Numbered from the stretch's first letter, positions 8,051 to 14,880 are shown. The stretch: 15,946 nt of DNA from JASFRS01 sp050114795 (GCA_050114795.1 JASFRS010000045.1:1-15946); one strand, 5' to 3'. Notes: generated from the letters alone by a model not told the origin. Made by a program: numbers and translations.

Positions 8051-9099
8051 GATGTGTTGCCCTCGGCTTCCGTCTCTTCCTTTGCTTCCTCTTTCTTTTC
8101 TTGAGCGCGTGCCTCTAAAATGACACGCGCTAGGGCTTCGAGAACGACCGCCACATTCTGCCCGCTGACGCCTGAAATGGCTAAGGGGCGTTTTCCGCTG
8201 GCGGCCTTAAGCTCCGCTAATTTTTTTGAAAGTATCTCTTCATCAAGAGCGTCGATTTTGTTCAAAGCCAGGACTTCTGGTTTGTCTTTTAACGCACCAT
8301 CCGCATAGGCCTCAAGCTCTTCGCGGATAGTGTTATAGGCACCAACGACATCCTCCTGCGTTCCATCTACCAGGTGAAGCAACACGCGGCAGCGTTCGAC
8401 ATGGCCTAAGAATTTATGGCCCAGGCCAATGCCTTCATGCGCGCCTTCAATCAGGCCGGGGATGTCTGCCAGCACGAATTCGCCGCCTTTATGGGCGACA
8501 ACGCCAAGCTGTGGTTTCAGCGTGGTAAAAGGATAGTCCGCGATTTTTGGCTTCGCATGAGACGTGGCAGAGAGAAATGTGGACTTGCCCGCATTGGGAA
8601 GACCCACAAGACCCGCATCTGCGATAAGTTTTAGCTTCAGCCAAATCCATTGGGACTGTTCTTCTCCACCTGGTGTTGTGCGCCGGGGTGCCCGGTTTGT
8701 GGATGATTTGAAATGTTCATTGCCCAGGCCGCCTTCGCCGCCTGCTAGTAAAACAACACGTTGGCCCACTTCTGTTAAATCAGCGAGAATGGTTTCTTTG
8801 TCTTCAGCCAATATCTGTGTGCCGGGCGGAACGGGCAAAACCAGATCATCGGCTGCCTTCCCCGTGCGGGACCGGCCTTGGCCATGGTCGCCGCGCTTGG
8901 CTTTGAAATGCTGTTTATAGCGATAATCAATCAGGGTGTTTAAGCCATCGACGCATTCGACAATGATATCACCGCCCTTGCCACCGTTACCACCGTCCGG
9001 GCCGCCGAATTCGACGTATTTTTCCCGGCGAAACGACAGGCAACCCGAGCCGCCGTGGCCGGATTGAATATAAATTTTAGCTTCGTCCAGGAACTTCAT
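8035..9099 (-). CDS. obg: GTPase Obg/CgtA
   Basis: Essential GTPase bound to the 50S subunit, acting in late ribosome assembly and stress signalling. From the ATG at 9099 (MKFLDEAKIYIQSG) it has 354 residues: the glycine-rich OBG fold (1-158, with FGGPDGGNGGKGGD), then the G domain with P-loop GLPNAGKST (166-174), TT of G2, DIPGLIEGA (G3), LNKID (G4) and SGVSG (G5). A short acidic tail (EEKKEEAKEETEAEG) replaces the C-terminal domain found in some Gram-positive Obg proteins. An in-frame GTG at 9135 adds 12 residues that match no Obg; the ATG at 9099 lies 4 bases after the acetyltransferase stop and is preferred. Confidence 0.97.
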   Translation of the reverse strand: MKFLDEAKIYIQSGHGGSGCLSFRREKYVEFGGPDGGNGGKGGDIIVECVDGLNTLIDYRYKQHFKAKRGDHGQGRSRTGKAADDLVLPVPPGTQILAEDKETILADLTEVGQRVVLLAGGEGGLGNEHFKSSTNRAPRRTTPGGEEQSQWIWLKLKLIADAGLVGLPNAGKSTFLSATSHAKPKIADYPFTTLKPQLGVVAHKGGEFVLADIPGLIEGAHEGIGLGHKFLGHVERCRVLLHLVDGTQEDVVGAYNTIREELEAYADGALKDKPEVLALNKIDALDEEILSKKLAELKAASGKRPLAISGVSGQNVAVVLEALARVILEARAQEKKEEAKEETEAEGNTSWTPV

Positions 9100-9103
9100 G
9101 TCT

Positions 9104-9658
9104 TTATCCGTTTTGTTTTGCCAACCAGGCGTCACGCGTTAACTCAAGCAGATGGCCATCCGCTTCTTCACCCCGTGCAACGCTTGGATAGTCCCTTCGG
9201 CGCACATAGTGAAACCCTAATTTATCCAACACCCGGCCTGATGCGGGATTGTCTGCGAAATAGCCAGCAGTCATGGCGTTAATATCAAGTATTTTAAAGG
9301 CATAGGCACAAAAGGCCCGGGTGAGTTCGCTCACATAGCCTTTGCCCCAGAAAGGCTCCCCAATCCAATAACCAAGCTCTGGATGGTCTTCTTCCTCCTT
9401 AAAATGAAGGCCAATGGTGCCCATATAGGTTTCAGGATCGTCCTTCAAAACAATGGCGAAGACCAAATCTCCCTTGGTATGAAAATAGGGGACTTTTAGG
9501 TTTAAAAACTCGTCTGCATCTTCCTTGGTGTAGGGAAAAGGCATGGTAGAGGTCATTTTCGTGATGGCATAATTATTAGCCAAACGTGCCATCTGGTCTC
9601 TGTCACTTGATTGGAAATCTCTTAGAGCCAACCGTTCTGTTTCTAAAATCAATTCCAT
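9104..9658 (-). CDS. GNAT-family N-acetyltransferase (RimJ/RimL type)
   Basis: A 184-residue acetyltransferase using acetyl-CoA. It opens with ILETERLALRDF, the common beginning of RimJ/RimL-type proteins, has ELGYWIGEPFWGKGYVSEL as the acetyl-CoA binding loop (about 95-113), and NPASGRVLDKLGFHYV as the last strand-helix element. Substrate unknown. Start: the frame stays open to an ATG at 9697, but that codon lies inside the rpmA terminator hairpin, so the ATG at 9658 is preferred; AGG lies a few bases before it. A GNAT gene between rpmA and obg is a placement I associate with alphaproteobacteria; a ribosomal-protein target is possible but not shown. Confidence 0.9.
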   Translation of the reverse strand: MELILETERLALRDFQSSDRDQMARLANNYAITKMTSTMPFPYTKEDADEFLNLKVPYFHTKGDLVFAIVLKDDPETYMGTIGLHFKEEEDHPELGYWIGEPFWGKGYVSELTRAFCAYAFKILDINAMTAGYFADNPASGRVLDKLGFHYVRRRDYPSVARGEEADGHLLELTRDAWLAKQNG

Positions 9659-9674
9659 AATGCCTGTCCATATC

Positions 9675-9705
9675 AAAAAAGGGAGACGGCGACCCATCTC
9701 CCTTT
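9675..9705 (-). terminator. Rho-independent terminator after rplU-rpmA
   Basis: On the minus strand AAAGGGAGA (9705-9697) pairs with TCTCCCTTT (9686-9678) around a 10-nt loop and is followed by further T residues to 9675. It is placed 49 bp after the rpmA stop. It should uncouple the abundant ribosomal-protein message from the obg operon downstream, perhaps partially. Confidence 0.8.
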
Positions 9706-9753
9706 AATTCTTCATGACAGGTCGCTGAAGACGCAACCTTTATGTCACGCCAC

Positions 9754-10020
9754 TTATGCTTTCGCCGGGACTTCCTCGACGGAGACATAGGTTCGGCCCA
9801 ATTTGCCGCCGTGGAATTTCACCTGGCCTTCGCTTTTAGCGAAAATGGTGTGGTCCTTACCCATGCCGACATTGTCGCCGGGATGATATTTTGTGCCGCG
9901 CTGACGAATGATGATGTTGCCGGGAATAACGGCTTCACCACCGAATTTTTTAACGCCAAGACGACGGCCAGCGGTATCGCGACCGTTACGGGATGAACCG
10001 CCTGCTTTTTTATGTGCCAT
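9754..10020 (-). CDS. rpmA: 50S ribosomal protein L27
   Basis: Ribosomal protein of the large subunit whose N-terminus reaches the peptidyl transferase centre. The 88 residues start MAHKKAGGSSRNGRD and include RLGVKKFGGEAVIPGNIIIR, RGTKYHPGDNVGMGKDHTIFA and VKFHGGKLGRTYVSV, all standard for L27. It begins directly with the conserved sequence and lacks the cleaved N-terminal extension seen in Firmicutes. ATG at 10020 is preceded by AAGGAG nine bases upstream. It lies 13 bp after rplU, forming the usual rplU-rpmA pair. Confidence 0.98.
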   Translation of the reverse strand: MAHKKAGGSSRNGRDTAGRRLGVKKFGGEAVIPGNIIIRQRGTKYHPGDNVGMGKDHTIFAKSEGQVKFHGGKLGRTYVSVEEVPAKA

Positions 10021-10033
10021 CTGGACTTACTCC

Positions 10034-10549
10034 TTAGTCAGCTTTTTTCGCCGCAGCCTTTTTAGGCGCGGCTTTCTTAGCTGCAGGTTTCTTTGCAGCC
10101 GGTTTCTTTTCAGCGGCAGCGGCTTTTTTCGGTGCAGCCTTCTTAGGTGCAGCTTTTTTAGCCGGTGCTTTTTTCTCTTCAGCTTTCACGTCGTCAGATT
10201 TGGCTGCGGCGGTTTTCGTGGCAGCTTTTTTCGCGCCACCTTTGCCGATTTCCAGTACCCGCAAAACGGTCAAATACTGACGGTGGCCATTTCTGCGGCG
10301 ATATTGGTGACGGCGCTTCTTTTTGAAGATGATGATTTTATCACCGCGGGTCTGTTCCAGAATTTCAGCTGTAACAACCACATCTTTCAAAAAGGGCGTG
10401 CCAGTTTTGACACCTTTTTCATCGCCGGCGAGCAATACATCGGTTAACTCGATTTTATCGCCTGCCTGGCCTTCTAATTTCTCGACTTTTAAAACGTCGT
10501 TTGCAGCAACTTTATATTGTTTGCCGCCGGTCTTCACTACCGCGAACAT
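10034..10549 (-). CDS. rplU: 50S ribosomal protein L21 with Ala/Lys/Pro-rich C-terminal tail
   Basis: Large-subunit protein binding 23S rRNA. From the ATG at 10549 (MFAVVKTGGKQYKV) it has 171 residues. The L21 core is about 1-103, ending with RRRNGHRQYLTVLRVLEI. The remaining 68 or so residues are low-complexity and basic, built from AAKK, APKK and AAPKK units, probably disordered and RNA-binding. Extended L21 proteins are known in alphaproteobacteria. The in-frame ATG at 10576 would add nine residues foreign to L21; AAGGA in good position before 10549 supports the shorter form. Confidence 0.96.
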   Translation of the reverse strand: MFAVVKTGGKQYKVAANDVLKVEKLEGQAGDKIELTDVLLAGDEKGVKTGTPFLKDVVVTAEILEQTRGDKIIIFKKKRRHQYRRRNGHRQYLTVLRVLEIGKGGAKKAATKTAAAKSDDVKAEEKKAPAKKAAPKKAAPKKAAAAEKKPAAKKPAAKKAAPKKAAAKKAD

Positions 10550-10689
10550 GCGCGTTTCCTTCTCATTTGGCCGCAATCAACCGGGCTTTTCAGCACTTTT
10601 AAATTCGGTTACCGCAGGCTCTTGTCACATTTGACTGTGATGACTAACCACATCTCGCAAGACTTGCACCTTGCTAAAAATGTGCGCGC

Positions 10690-10717
10690 ACTATAGTCAG
10701 ATTGGCTCAAAGGTCAA
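10690..10717 (-). promoter_or_regulatory. Predicted sigma70-type promoter of rplU-rpmA
   Basis: On the minus strand TTGACC (10717-10712) and TATAGT (10695-10690) are separated by 16 bases, a near-consensus housekeeping promoter. Transcription would start near 10683, leaving a leader of about 135 nt before rplU. Such a leader could carry autoregulation; I did not recognise a known L21 leader motif. Confidence 0.65.
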
Positions 10718-10771
10718 TGCAAATATCGCATTTTCCAGCGTCTCTTCTATGCAGATTTCAAGGTGAAAAAC

Positions 10772-11080
10772 ATGAGTGATGATGAAGATTATGTCTATGA
10801 CGAAGAAAGCGGCGATTGGATGCCCGCTTCTGAATTAAAAGCCAGGCAGGCTGCGGCTGCAAAAGTCGAGGTGAGGGACGCCGTTGGAAATATATTGAAC
10901 GACGGCGACCAAGTAACTCTGATTAAAGACCTGGAAGTAAAAGGTGCTGGCCAGACTTTAAAGCGCGGAACATTGATTAAATCCATCCGTTTGACGGGAG
11001 ATCCACAGGAAATTGATTGCAAACACGGATCAATCAAAGGCCTGGTTCTTCGCGCTGAATTTGTTCAAAAGCGCGGTTAA
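10772..11080 (+). CDS. PhnA-domain protein lacking the zinc ribbon
   Basis: A 102-residue cytoplasmic protein. Residues about 34-102 match the PhnA/YjdM C-terminal domain: VRDAVGNILNDGDQVTLIKDLEVKG, then KRGTLIKSIRL, IDCK and LVLRAEFV. The E. coli protein carries an N-terminal zinc ribbon with two CxxC pairs; here that part is replaced by an acidic stretch (SDDEDYVYDEESGDWMPASE) and there is only one Cys in the protein. Despite the name, PhnA/YjdM has no proven role in phosphonate breakdown. The ATG at 10772 follows AAGG by eight bases; a GTG at 10763 overlaps that site and is less likely. It is divergent from rplU. Confidence 0.85.
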   Translation: MSDDEDYVYDEESGDWMPASELKARQAAAAKVEVRDAVGNILNDGDQVTLIKDLEVKGAGQTLKRGTLIKSIRLTGDPQEIDCKHGSIKGLVLRAEFVQKRG

Positions 11081-11105
11081 CGTGCTTGGTGGTTGGGCGC
11101 TAAGG

Positions 11106-11134
11106 TTGACTTCTCAATATTCCGTCGGTCTTAT
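11106..11134 (+). promoter_or_regulatory. Candidate promoter of ggt
   Basis: TTGACT (11106-11111), a 17-base spacer and TCTTAT (11129-11134) lie just upstream of ggt and downstream of the PhnA-domain gene. The -10 element matches consensus at four of six positions. Placement so close to the ORF favours the ggt start at 11169. Confidence 0.4.
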
Positions 11135-11168
11135 CGCTTAAATGCCAGTTGTGGATTGGATAAAACAT

Positions 11169-12905
11169 ATGCGTTTTTTGCTTAGTCTTTTTCTTTCTCT
11201 CTCGCTAATAACAGCGCCCACCCTTTACGCGTTTGCGCAACCGCTTAGCGAAGAATCTGCCATTTTTGACCTTTCGGCCATCAATCACCCCGTGGTTGGT
11301 CGCTATGGCATGGTGGTCAGTCAGGAGCGTTTAGCAAGTGAAATCGGCGCTGACATTCTTGCCAAAGGTGGGAATGCAGTTGATGCCGCCGTTGGTGTCG
11401 CTTTTGCGCTTTCTGTGACCTTGCCGCGCGCAGGGAATATTGGTGGTGGCGGCTTCATGGTCGTGCATTTGGCGGACGGCAAAGAGGTGGCCATTGACTA
11501 CCGTGAAATGGCACCGGCTGCGGCCCACCGGGATATGTATCTTGGCGAAGATGGTGAGGTGGATAATAACCTCGCCCGCTTCTCGCATTTATCTTCCGGT
11601 GTGCCAGGGTCTGTTGCGGGTTTAAGCCATGCGCTTGAAACCTATGGTACTATGACTTTGGAAGAGGTCATCGCGCCAGCGATTAAACTGGCTGAAGACG
11701 GCATTGAAGTTACTTATGATTTGTCTGAATCTTTGAAGCGTGCGCAACAGCGTTTGTCTTCTACGCAGGCAGGTAAGAACATCTTCTATAAAGGTGGCGA
11801 GGGCGTGTATGAGGCCGGAGAGCGGCTTTATCAGAAAGACCTGGCTTGGAGCTTAAAGCAAATCTCCAAACACGGTGCACAAGCCTTTTATAAGGGCAAA
11901 ATTGCCAAACGCCTTGTCAAAGACATGAAGAAAAATGGCGGCCTTATTACCATGAAAGACATGGCGAATTATAAGGTAGTGGAGCGTGAGGTTCTACGCG
12001 GCACATATCGTGGTTATGACATTGTCACCATGCCGCCGCCGTCTTCCGGTGGCGTTCATCTCATTCAAATATTGAACACCATGGAAGGCGATGATGTCGG
12101 GGCTATGGGCGTTAACAGCGCTGATACAATCCATTTGATGGCCGAGTCGATGAAACAGGCCTTTGCCGACCGGTCGAAATATTTGGGTGACCCGGACTAT
12201 TGGGATGTGCCTGTGGAAGCACTTACAGACAAAGCCTATGCGAAGGCCATTCGGGCGCAAATCGATATGGACCGTTCCCGCAGTGCGGATGAAATCGCAC
12301 CGGCGGTAAAACTGCCTTATGAGTCAAATGAAACAACCCATTTTTCCGTTATGGACAAATTCGGAAATGCGGTGACGAATACGACGACGTTGAATTTCTC
12401 CTATGGGTCTGGCCGTGTTGTGGAAGGCGCTGGATTCGTTTTGAATAATGAAATGGATGACTTCTCAGCTAAGCCTGGCTCGCCCAATGGTTATGGCTTG
12501 CTAGGCGGGGAAGCCAATGCGATTGAAGCTGGTAAACGCCCGCTGTCCTCTATGACACCCACGATTGTGTTGAAGGATGGCGCGCCTTATTTCGTAACCG
12601 GATCACCGGGTGGGTCGACCATCATTACAATCGTCACGCAAATGGTGATGAATGTTATTGACCACGGGATGAATATTGCGGAAGCGACCAGCACTCCCCG
12701 CATTCACCATCAATGGCGGCCGGACCGTCTATTCTATGAGCCGGGCATATCGCCGGATACGATTAAGCTGTTGGAAGCGAAAGGATATAATCTGTTTAAC
12801 CGAGGTGCCATGGGATCCGCCCAAAGCATCATGTATAAAGACGGATATTTCTTTGGTGCGACCGACCCAAGGCGCCCCGCATCGGCGGCTGTCGGTGTGA
12901 ATTAA
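11169..12905 (+). CDS. ggt: Gamma-glutamyltransferase (glutathione hydrolase)
   Basis: Periplasmic N-terminal nucleophile hydrolase that cleaves or transfers the gamma-glutamyl group of glutathione. From the ATG at 11169 it has 578 residues with a signal peptide (MRFLLSLFLSLSLITAPTLY, cut near AFA/QP). The precursor should cut itself before Thr389 in NETTHFSVMD (codon at 12333), leaving a large subunit with GNIGGGGFMVV and DYREMAPAAA, and a small subunit with NNEMDDFSAKPG, RPLSSMTPTIV and GSPGGSTIIT. All key motifs are present. An in-frame ATG at 11142 would add nine residues, including Asp, before the signal peptide and has no ribosome binding site. Physiological role: recycling glutathione-derived amino acids from the periplasm, a general family role. 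Confidence 0.97.
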   Translation: MRFLLSLFLSLSLITAPTLYAFAQPLSEESAIFDLSAINHPVVGRYGMVVSQERLASEIGADILAKGGNAVDAAVGVAFALSVTLPRAGNIGGGGFMVVHLADGKEVAIDYREMAPAAAHRDMYLGEDGEVDNNLARFSHLSSGVPGSVAGLSHALETYGTMTLEEVIAPAIKLAEDGIEVTYDLSESLKRAQQRLSSTQAGKNIFYKGGEGVYEAGERLYQKDLAWSLKQISKHGAQAFYKGKIAKRLVKDMKKNGGLITMKDMANYKVVEREVLRGTYRGYDIVTMPPPSSGGVHLIQILNTMEGDDVGAMGVNSADTIHLMAESMKQAFADRSKYLGDPDYWDVPVEALTDKAYAKAIRAQIDMDRSRSADEIAPAVKLPYESNETTHFSVMDKFGNAVTNTTTLNFSYGSGRVVEGAGFVLNNEMDDFSAKPGSPNGYGLLGGEANAIEAGKRPLSSMTPTIVLKDGAPYFVTGSPGGSTIITIVTQMVMNVIDHGMNIAEATSTPRIHHQWRPDRLFYEPGISPDTIKLLEAKGYNLFNRGAMGSAQSIMYKDGYFFGATDPRRPASAAVGVN

Positions 12906-12924
12906 ATCTACTTTTGAAGAGATG

Positions 12925-12959
12925 AAAAGCCCGGATGGCGGAACCATTCGGGCTTTTTT
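12925..12959. terminator. Bidirectional rho-independent terminator between ggt and hspQ
   Basis: AGCCCGGATGG (12928-12938) pairs with CCATTCGGGCT (12944-12954) through 11 bp with one G-T wobble and a 5-nt loop; A-run before and T-run after. It serves the plus-strand ggt and, read from the other side, the minus-strand hspQ, whose stop codon begins at 12961-12963. Confidence 0.88.
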
Positions 12960-12960
12960 A

Positions 12961-13335
12961 TTAATGCGTATGTTGTTGGCGCAACATATAGCGGCCTTGA
13001 GCATCCTGGTCGAAGACGATTGGAATGTCAGGGTGTTTCACCGGCACACCACTATCATCGGTTAAAAGGTTTTGCTGACTGACATAAGCGATATAACTGC
13101 CATCTTCATTCTCAGCCAGAAGGTGATAATAGGGCTGATCTTTGCTGGGCCGCACATTCTCAGGGATGGACTCCCACCATTCCTCAGTATTGTTGAAGAT
13201 TGGGTCCACATCGAAAATCACGCCTCTGAAGGGGAAGACGCGGTGTTTTACGACGTCACCAATATTGAACTTCGCAAGCGGAAAACTCGGCGTCCCGCTT
13301 TGATCGGGGATATGTGTTGTTGATTTATACGCCAT
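12961..13335 (-). CDS. hspQ: Heat shock protein HspQ
   Basis: Small protein of the HspQ/YccV family, known in enterobacteria to bind hemimethylated DNA and to act as a Lon specificity factor. The family core is clear: FNIGDVVKHRVFPFRGVIFD, NTEEWWESIPENVRP, DQPYYHLLAENEDGSYIAYV and SQQNLLTDDSGVPVKHP. From the ATG at 13335 (MAYKSTTHIPDQ) it has 124 residues; GGGAAG lies upstream at a suitable distance. An ATG at 13371 would add 12 residues not expected in the family. It is convergent to ggt and shares the terminator. Confidence 0.93.
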   Translation of the reverse strand: MAYKSTTHIPDQSGTPSFPLAKFNIGDVVKHRVFPFRGVIFDVDPIFNNTEEWWESIPENVRPSKDQPYYHLLAENEDGSYIAYVSQQNLLTDDSGVPVKHPDIPIVFDQDAQGRYMLRQQHTH

Positions 13336-13385
13336 GATGGACTTCCCAATTTGATTTAGCCAGTCCCTCATCCCAATACCCTAAG

Positions 13386-13413
13386 CTTATAATGTAACTC
13401 TTTTCCGGCCAAA
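13386..13413 (-). promoter_or_regulatory. Candidate promoter of hspQ
   Basis: On the minus strand TTTGGC (13413-13408) and TATAAG (13391-13386) are 16 bases apart, about 50 bases before the hspQ start. The -10 is good, the -35 weak. The gene family is heat-induced in other bacteria, but I cannot confirm a sigma32 element here. Confidence 0.35.
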
Positions 13414-13513
13414 GAAAAGGAAAGATCGCGCAAAGGTGATCAATTAATTTTTGGTAATTACAGTTATTTAATGTGATTTCAAGCCTTGTCTTTGCGTGGG
13501 AAATTACGCTGTT

Positions 13514-14419
13514 TTAATGGCGGTACACGCGCTTAAAGTTCCATTCAAGATGGCATTGGAGCCATATCAAATGTGCGTCGAGCCCATTTGGAAACATATC
13601 TGTCTTTGCTTTAGCGGAGCAGGCCTTGTCCATATCTGCAAACCATTGTGCGCGCGTTGCAATAAGTTTTGCCTGATCATCCCAATCGGTCCTGAGGTAG
13701 CTTTGGTCAAACGCACTGTCAGCTTTTGCATCCGTTCGCTTAATGGCCTGATTGTAACAATCTTCAATTTGTTGCAGTTCTGCACCTCCAGCTTGAACAT
13801 AACTTAGGCATTTATCGAGATTATCTTTTCCAGCCCCGAATTTGGAGGCAGTTCCAGCCTCAATCGCTTCCAATAATGCGGAGTAGGTGGCATTAAGCCA
13901 TCCGGTTCGATTATTTACTTTCCAAAGTCGGCATTGCATGCGGTTGTATTGGTCGTTAAGCGATGACGGTTCATAATGCTCCCATATTAGAAAGCGCTGG
14001 CATGAAGGTTCAATACGCACGCGCCATCGCATTTGGTCGTCCCGCAGCTTATTTCCTTCTTTTGGTGGCAGGTGGGAGCGAATTTTAAAATAGAGCTGAT
14101 TTTGGAACTCTGTTCGCCGGGTGGTCAGTTCGGCATAGCAACGCCCAATTGGCCCTATATTTTCGCTAAAATTCAATCTTGGGTCTGCTGCGTCCGGACA
14201 TGGGTCCAGATCATCCACAGGGGGTATGAAATAAGCCTCGTCCCAGCGATCATAATCCATTGGGGCCCAGTCTGTTATACCTGGGTTTGGATTTAGATAG
14301 TCGTTGCCTGAGAGATCAATCAGGAGCCAGGGGTCGGATTCTTGAGCCGCCACCGGTGTAGCTGAGATCATTAAGCACAAAGCAATGCAGATTTGCTTTG
14401 TCATTGAAAAGCCTATCAT
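13514..14419 (-). CDS. Exported protein with two LprI-like four-cysteine domains
   Basis: A 301-residue protein with a signal peptide (core CIALCLMISATPVAA, cut near AQ/ES) and two tandem copies of a four-Cys domain. Copy one has Cys74, Cys94, Cys140, Cys163; copy two has Cys204, Cys221, Cys267, Cys289; the second-to-third spacing is 46 residues in both. Each copy has CYxxAx, a helical stretch, RxxxxW about eight residues before the third Cys, and an Arg after the fourth. This is the layout of the LprI/DUF1311 family, whose Mycobacterium member inhibits lysozyme. Function here is inference: an envelope or periplasmic binding protein, possibly a lysozyme inhibitor. Start ATG at 14419 follows AGAGG by six bases; ATG at 14404 also gives a signal peptide. 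Confidence 0.72.
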   Translation of the reverse strand: MIGFSMTKQICIALCLMISATPVAAQESDPWLLIDLSGNDYLNPNPGITDWAPMDYDRWDEAYFIPPVDDLDPCPDAADPRLNFSENIGPIGRCYAELTTRRTEFQNQLYFKIRSHLPPKEGNKLRDDQMRWRVRIEPSCQRFLIWEHYEPSSLNDQYNRMQCRLWKVNNRTGWLNATYSALLEAIEAGTASKFGAGKDNLDKCLSYVQAGGAELQQIEDCYNQAIKRTDAKADSAFDQSYLRTDWDDQAKLIATRAQWFADMDKACSAKAKTDMFPNGLDAHLIWLQCHLEWNFKRVYRH

Positions 14420-14633
14420 ATTTCGCCTCTTTAGGACTTAACAACCGCAGCCTGTTTTTTCGATTTTTCAATTTTCGCGCGGACGTAAAGTGGATCATAG
14501 AGGCATATGCAATTTTTTGGGATTGTGTTTTGAAGAAAGTACGGGGTTGGGTGTTTGTACTGATTTCAGGCCTTGCGCAAGCGTGGTTCATTGGTTAGTT
14601 TGCGCCGCTGTTTCAAGCTCTAATACCCCGTGC

Positions 14634-14723
14634 GGAGAGGTGCCGGAGTGGTCGAACGGGGCGGTCTCGAAAACCGTTGTACTGGCAACAGTACCGAGGG
14701 TTCGAATCCCTCTCTCTCCGCCA
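14634..14723 (+). tRNA. tRNA-Ser(CGA)
   Basis: A class II tRNA of 90 nt with encoded CCA. Acceptor arm GGAGAGG (14634-14640) pairs with TCTCTCC; discriminator G; anticodon loop CTCGAAA gives anticodon CGA, reading UCG; a long variable arm (TACTGGCAACAGTA part) is typical of serine; the T-arm is GAGGG-TTCGAAT-CCCTC. No T-rich terminator follows immediately, so transcription may continue into the repeats downstream. A possible -10 (TAATAC) lies at 14621-14626. Confidence 0.96.
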
Positions 14724-14738
14724 TTAATAACCCCTCCT

Positions 14739-14806
14739 GATACGAACCCTCCATTATAGGACTGTGCGCGAAGCGCACGGGGGTTCGAATCCCTCTCTCT
14801 CCGCCA
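14739..14806 (+). repeat. tRNA-tail repeat unit A (68 bp)
   Basis: First of two tandem 68-bp units 15 bp behind the tRNA. It starts GATACGAACCCTCC, contains the hairpin GTGCGC-GAA-GCGCAC (14764-14778), and ends with a copy of the tRNA T-arm and acceptor 3' strand including CCA (14779-14806) that differs from the tRNA at one base (G for A at 14780). Compared with unit B it has two mismatches in 68. It lacks the rest of a tRNA, so it is not a tRNA gene. Confidence 0.92.
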
Positions 14807-14812
14807 TCACCC

Positions 14813-14880
14813 GATACGAACCCTCCATTATTGGACTGTGCGCGAAGCGCACGAGGGTTCGAATCCCTCTCTCTCCGCCA
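14813..14880 (+). repeat. tRNA-tail repeat unit B (68 bp)
   Basis: Second unit, 74 bp downstream of the first in register. Its last 29 bases (14852-14880) are identical to the last 29 bases of the tRNA-Ser gene (14695-14723). It carries the same GTGCGC-GAA-GCGCAC hairpin (14838-14852). The layout recalls the rtT repeats of the E. coli tyrT operon, where each repeat ends in a copy of the tRNA 3' end; attachment-site copies left by integrated elements would be another explanation. Confidence 0.92.

Noticed and set aside
9100..9135. Upstream GTG start for obg at 9135
   Set aside because: Adds 12 residues absent from Obg proteins and overlaps the acetyltransferase; MKFLDEAKIY at 9099 is the family start.
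13496..13807. Plus-strand frame antisense to the LprI-like gene
   Set aside because: Shadow frame; the minus-strand gene has signal peptide, ribosome binding site and repeated Cys pattern.
14316..14591. Minus-strand 91-codon frame overlapping the start of the LprI-like gene
   Set aside because: Out of frame with the supported gene, no recognisable motif and no ribosome binding site.
14490..14759. Plus-strand 89-codon open frame across the tRNA
   Set aside because: It runs through the tRNA-Ser; its translated EVPEWSNGAVSK part is the classic artefact of reading a serine/leucine tRNA as protein.
14739..14880. Repeats as a CRISPR array
   Set aside because: Only two units, the units themselves are 68 bp with only a 6-bp linker and no variable spacers; the shared part is a tRNA end.
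14739..14880. Units A and B as extra tRNA genes
   Set aside because: They have only the T-arm and the acceptor 3' strand; no 5' acceptor strand, D-arm or anticodon arm.
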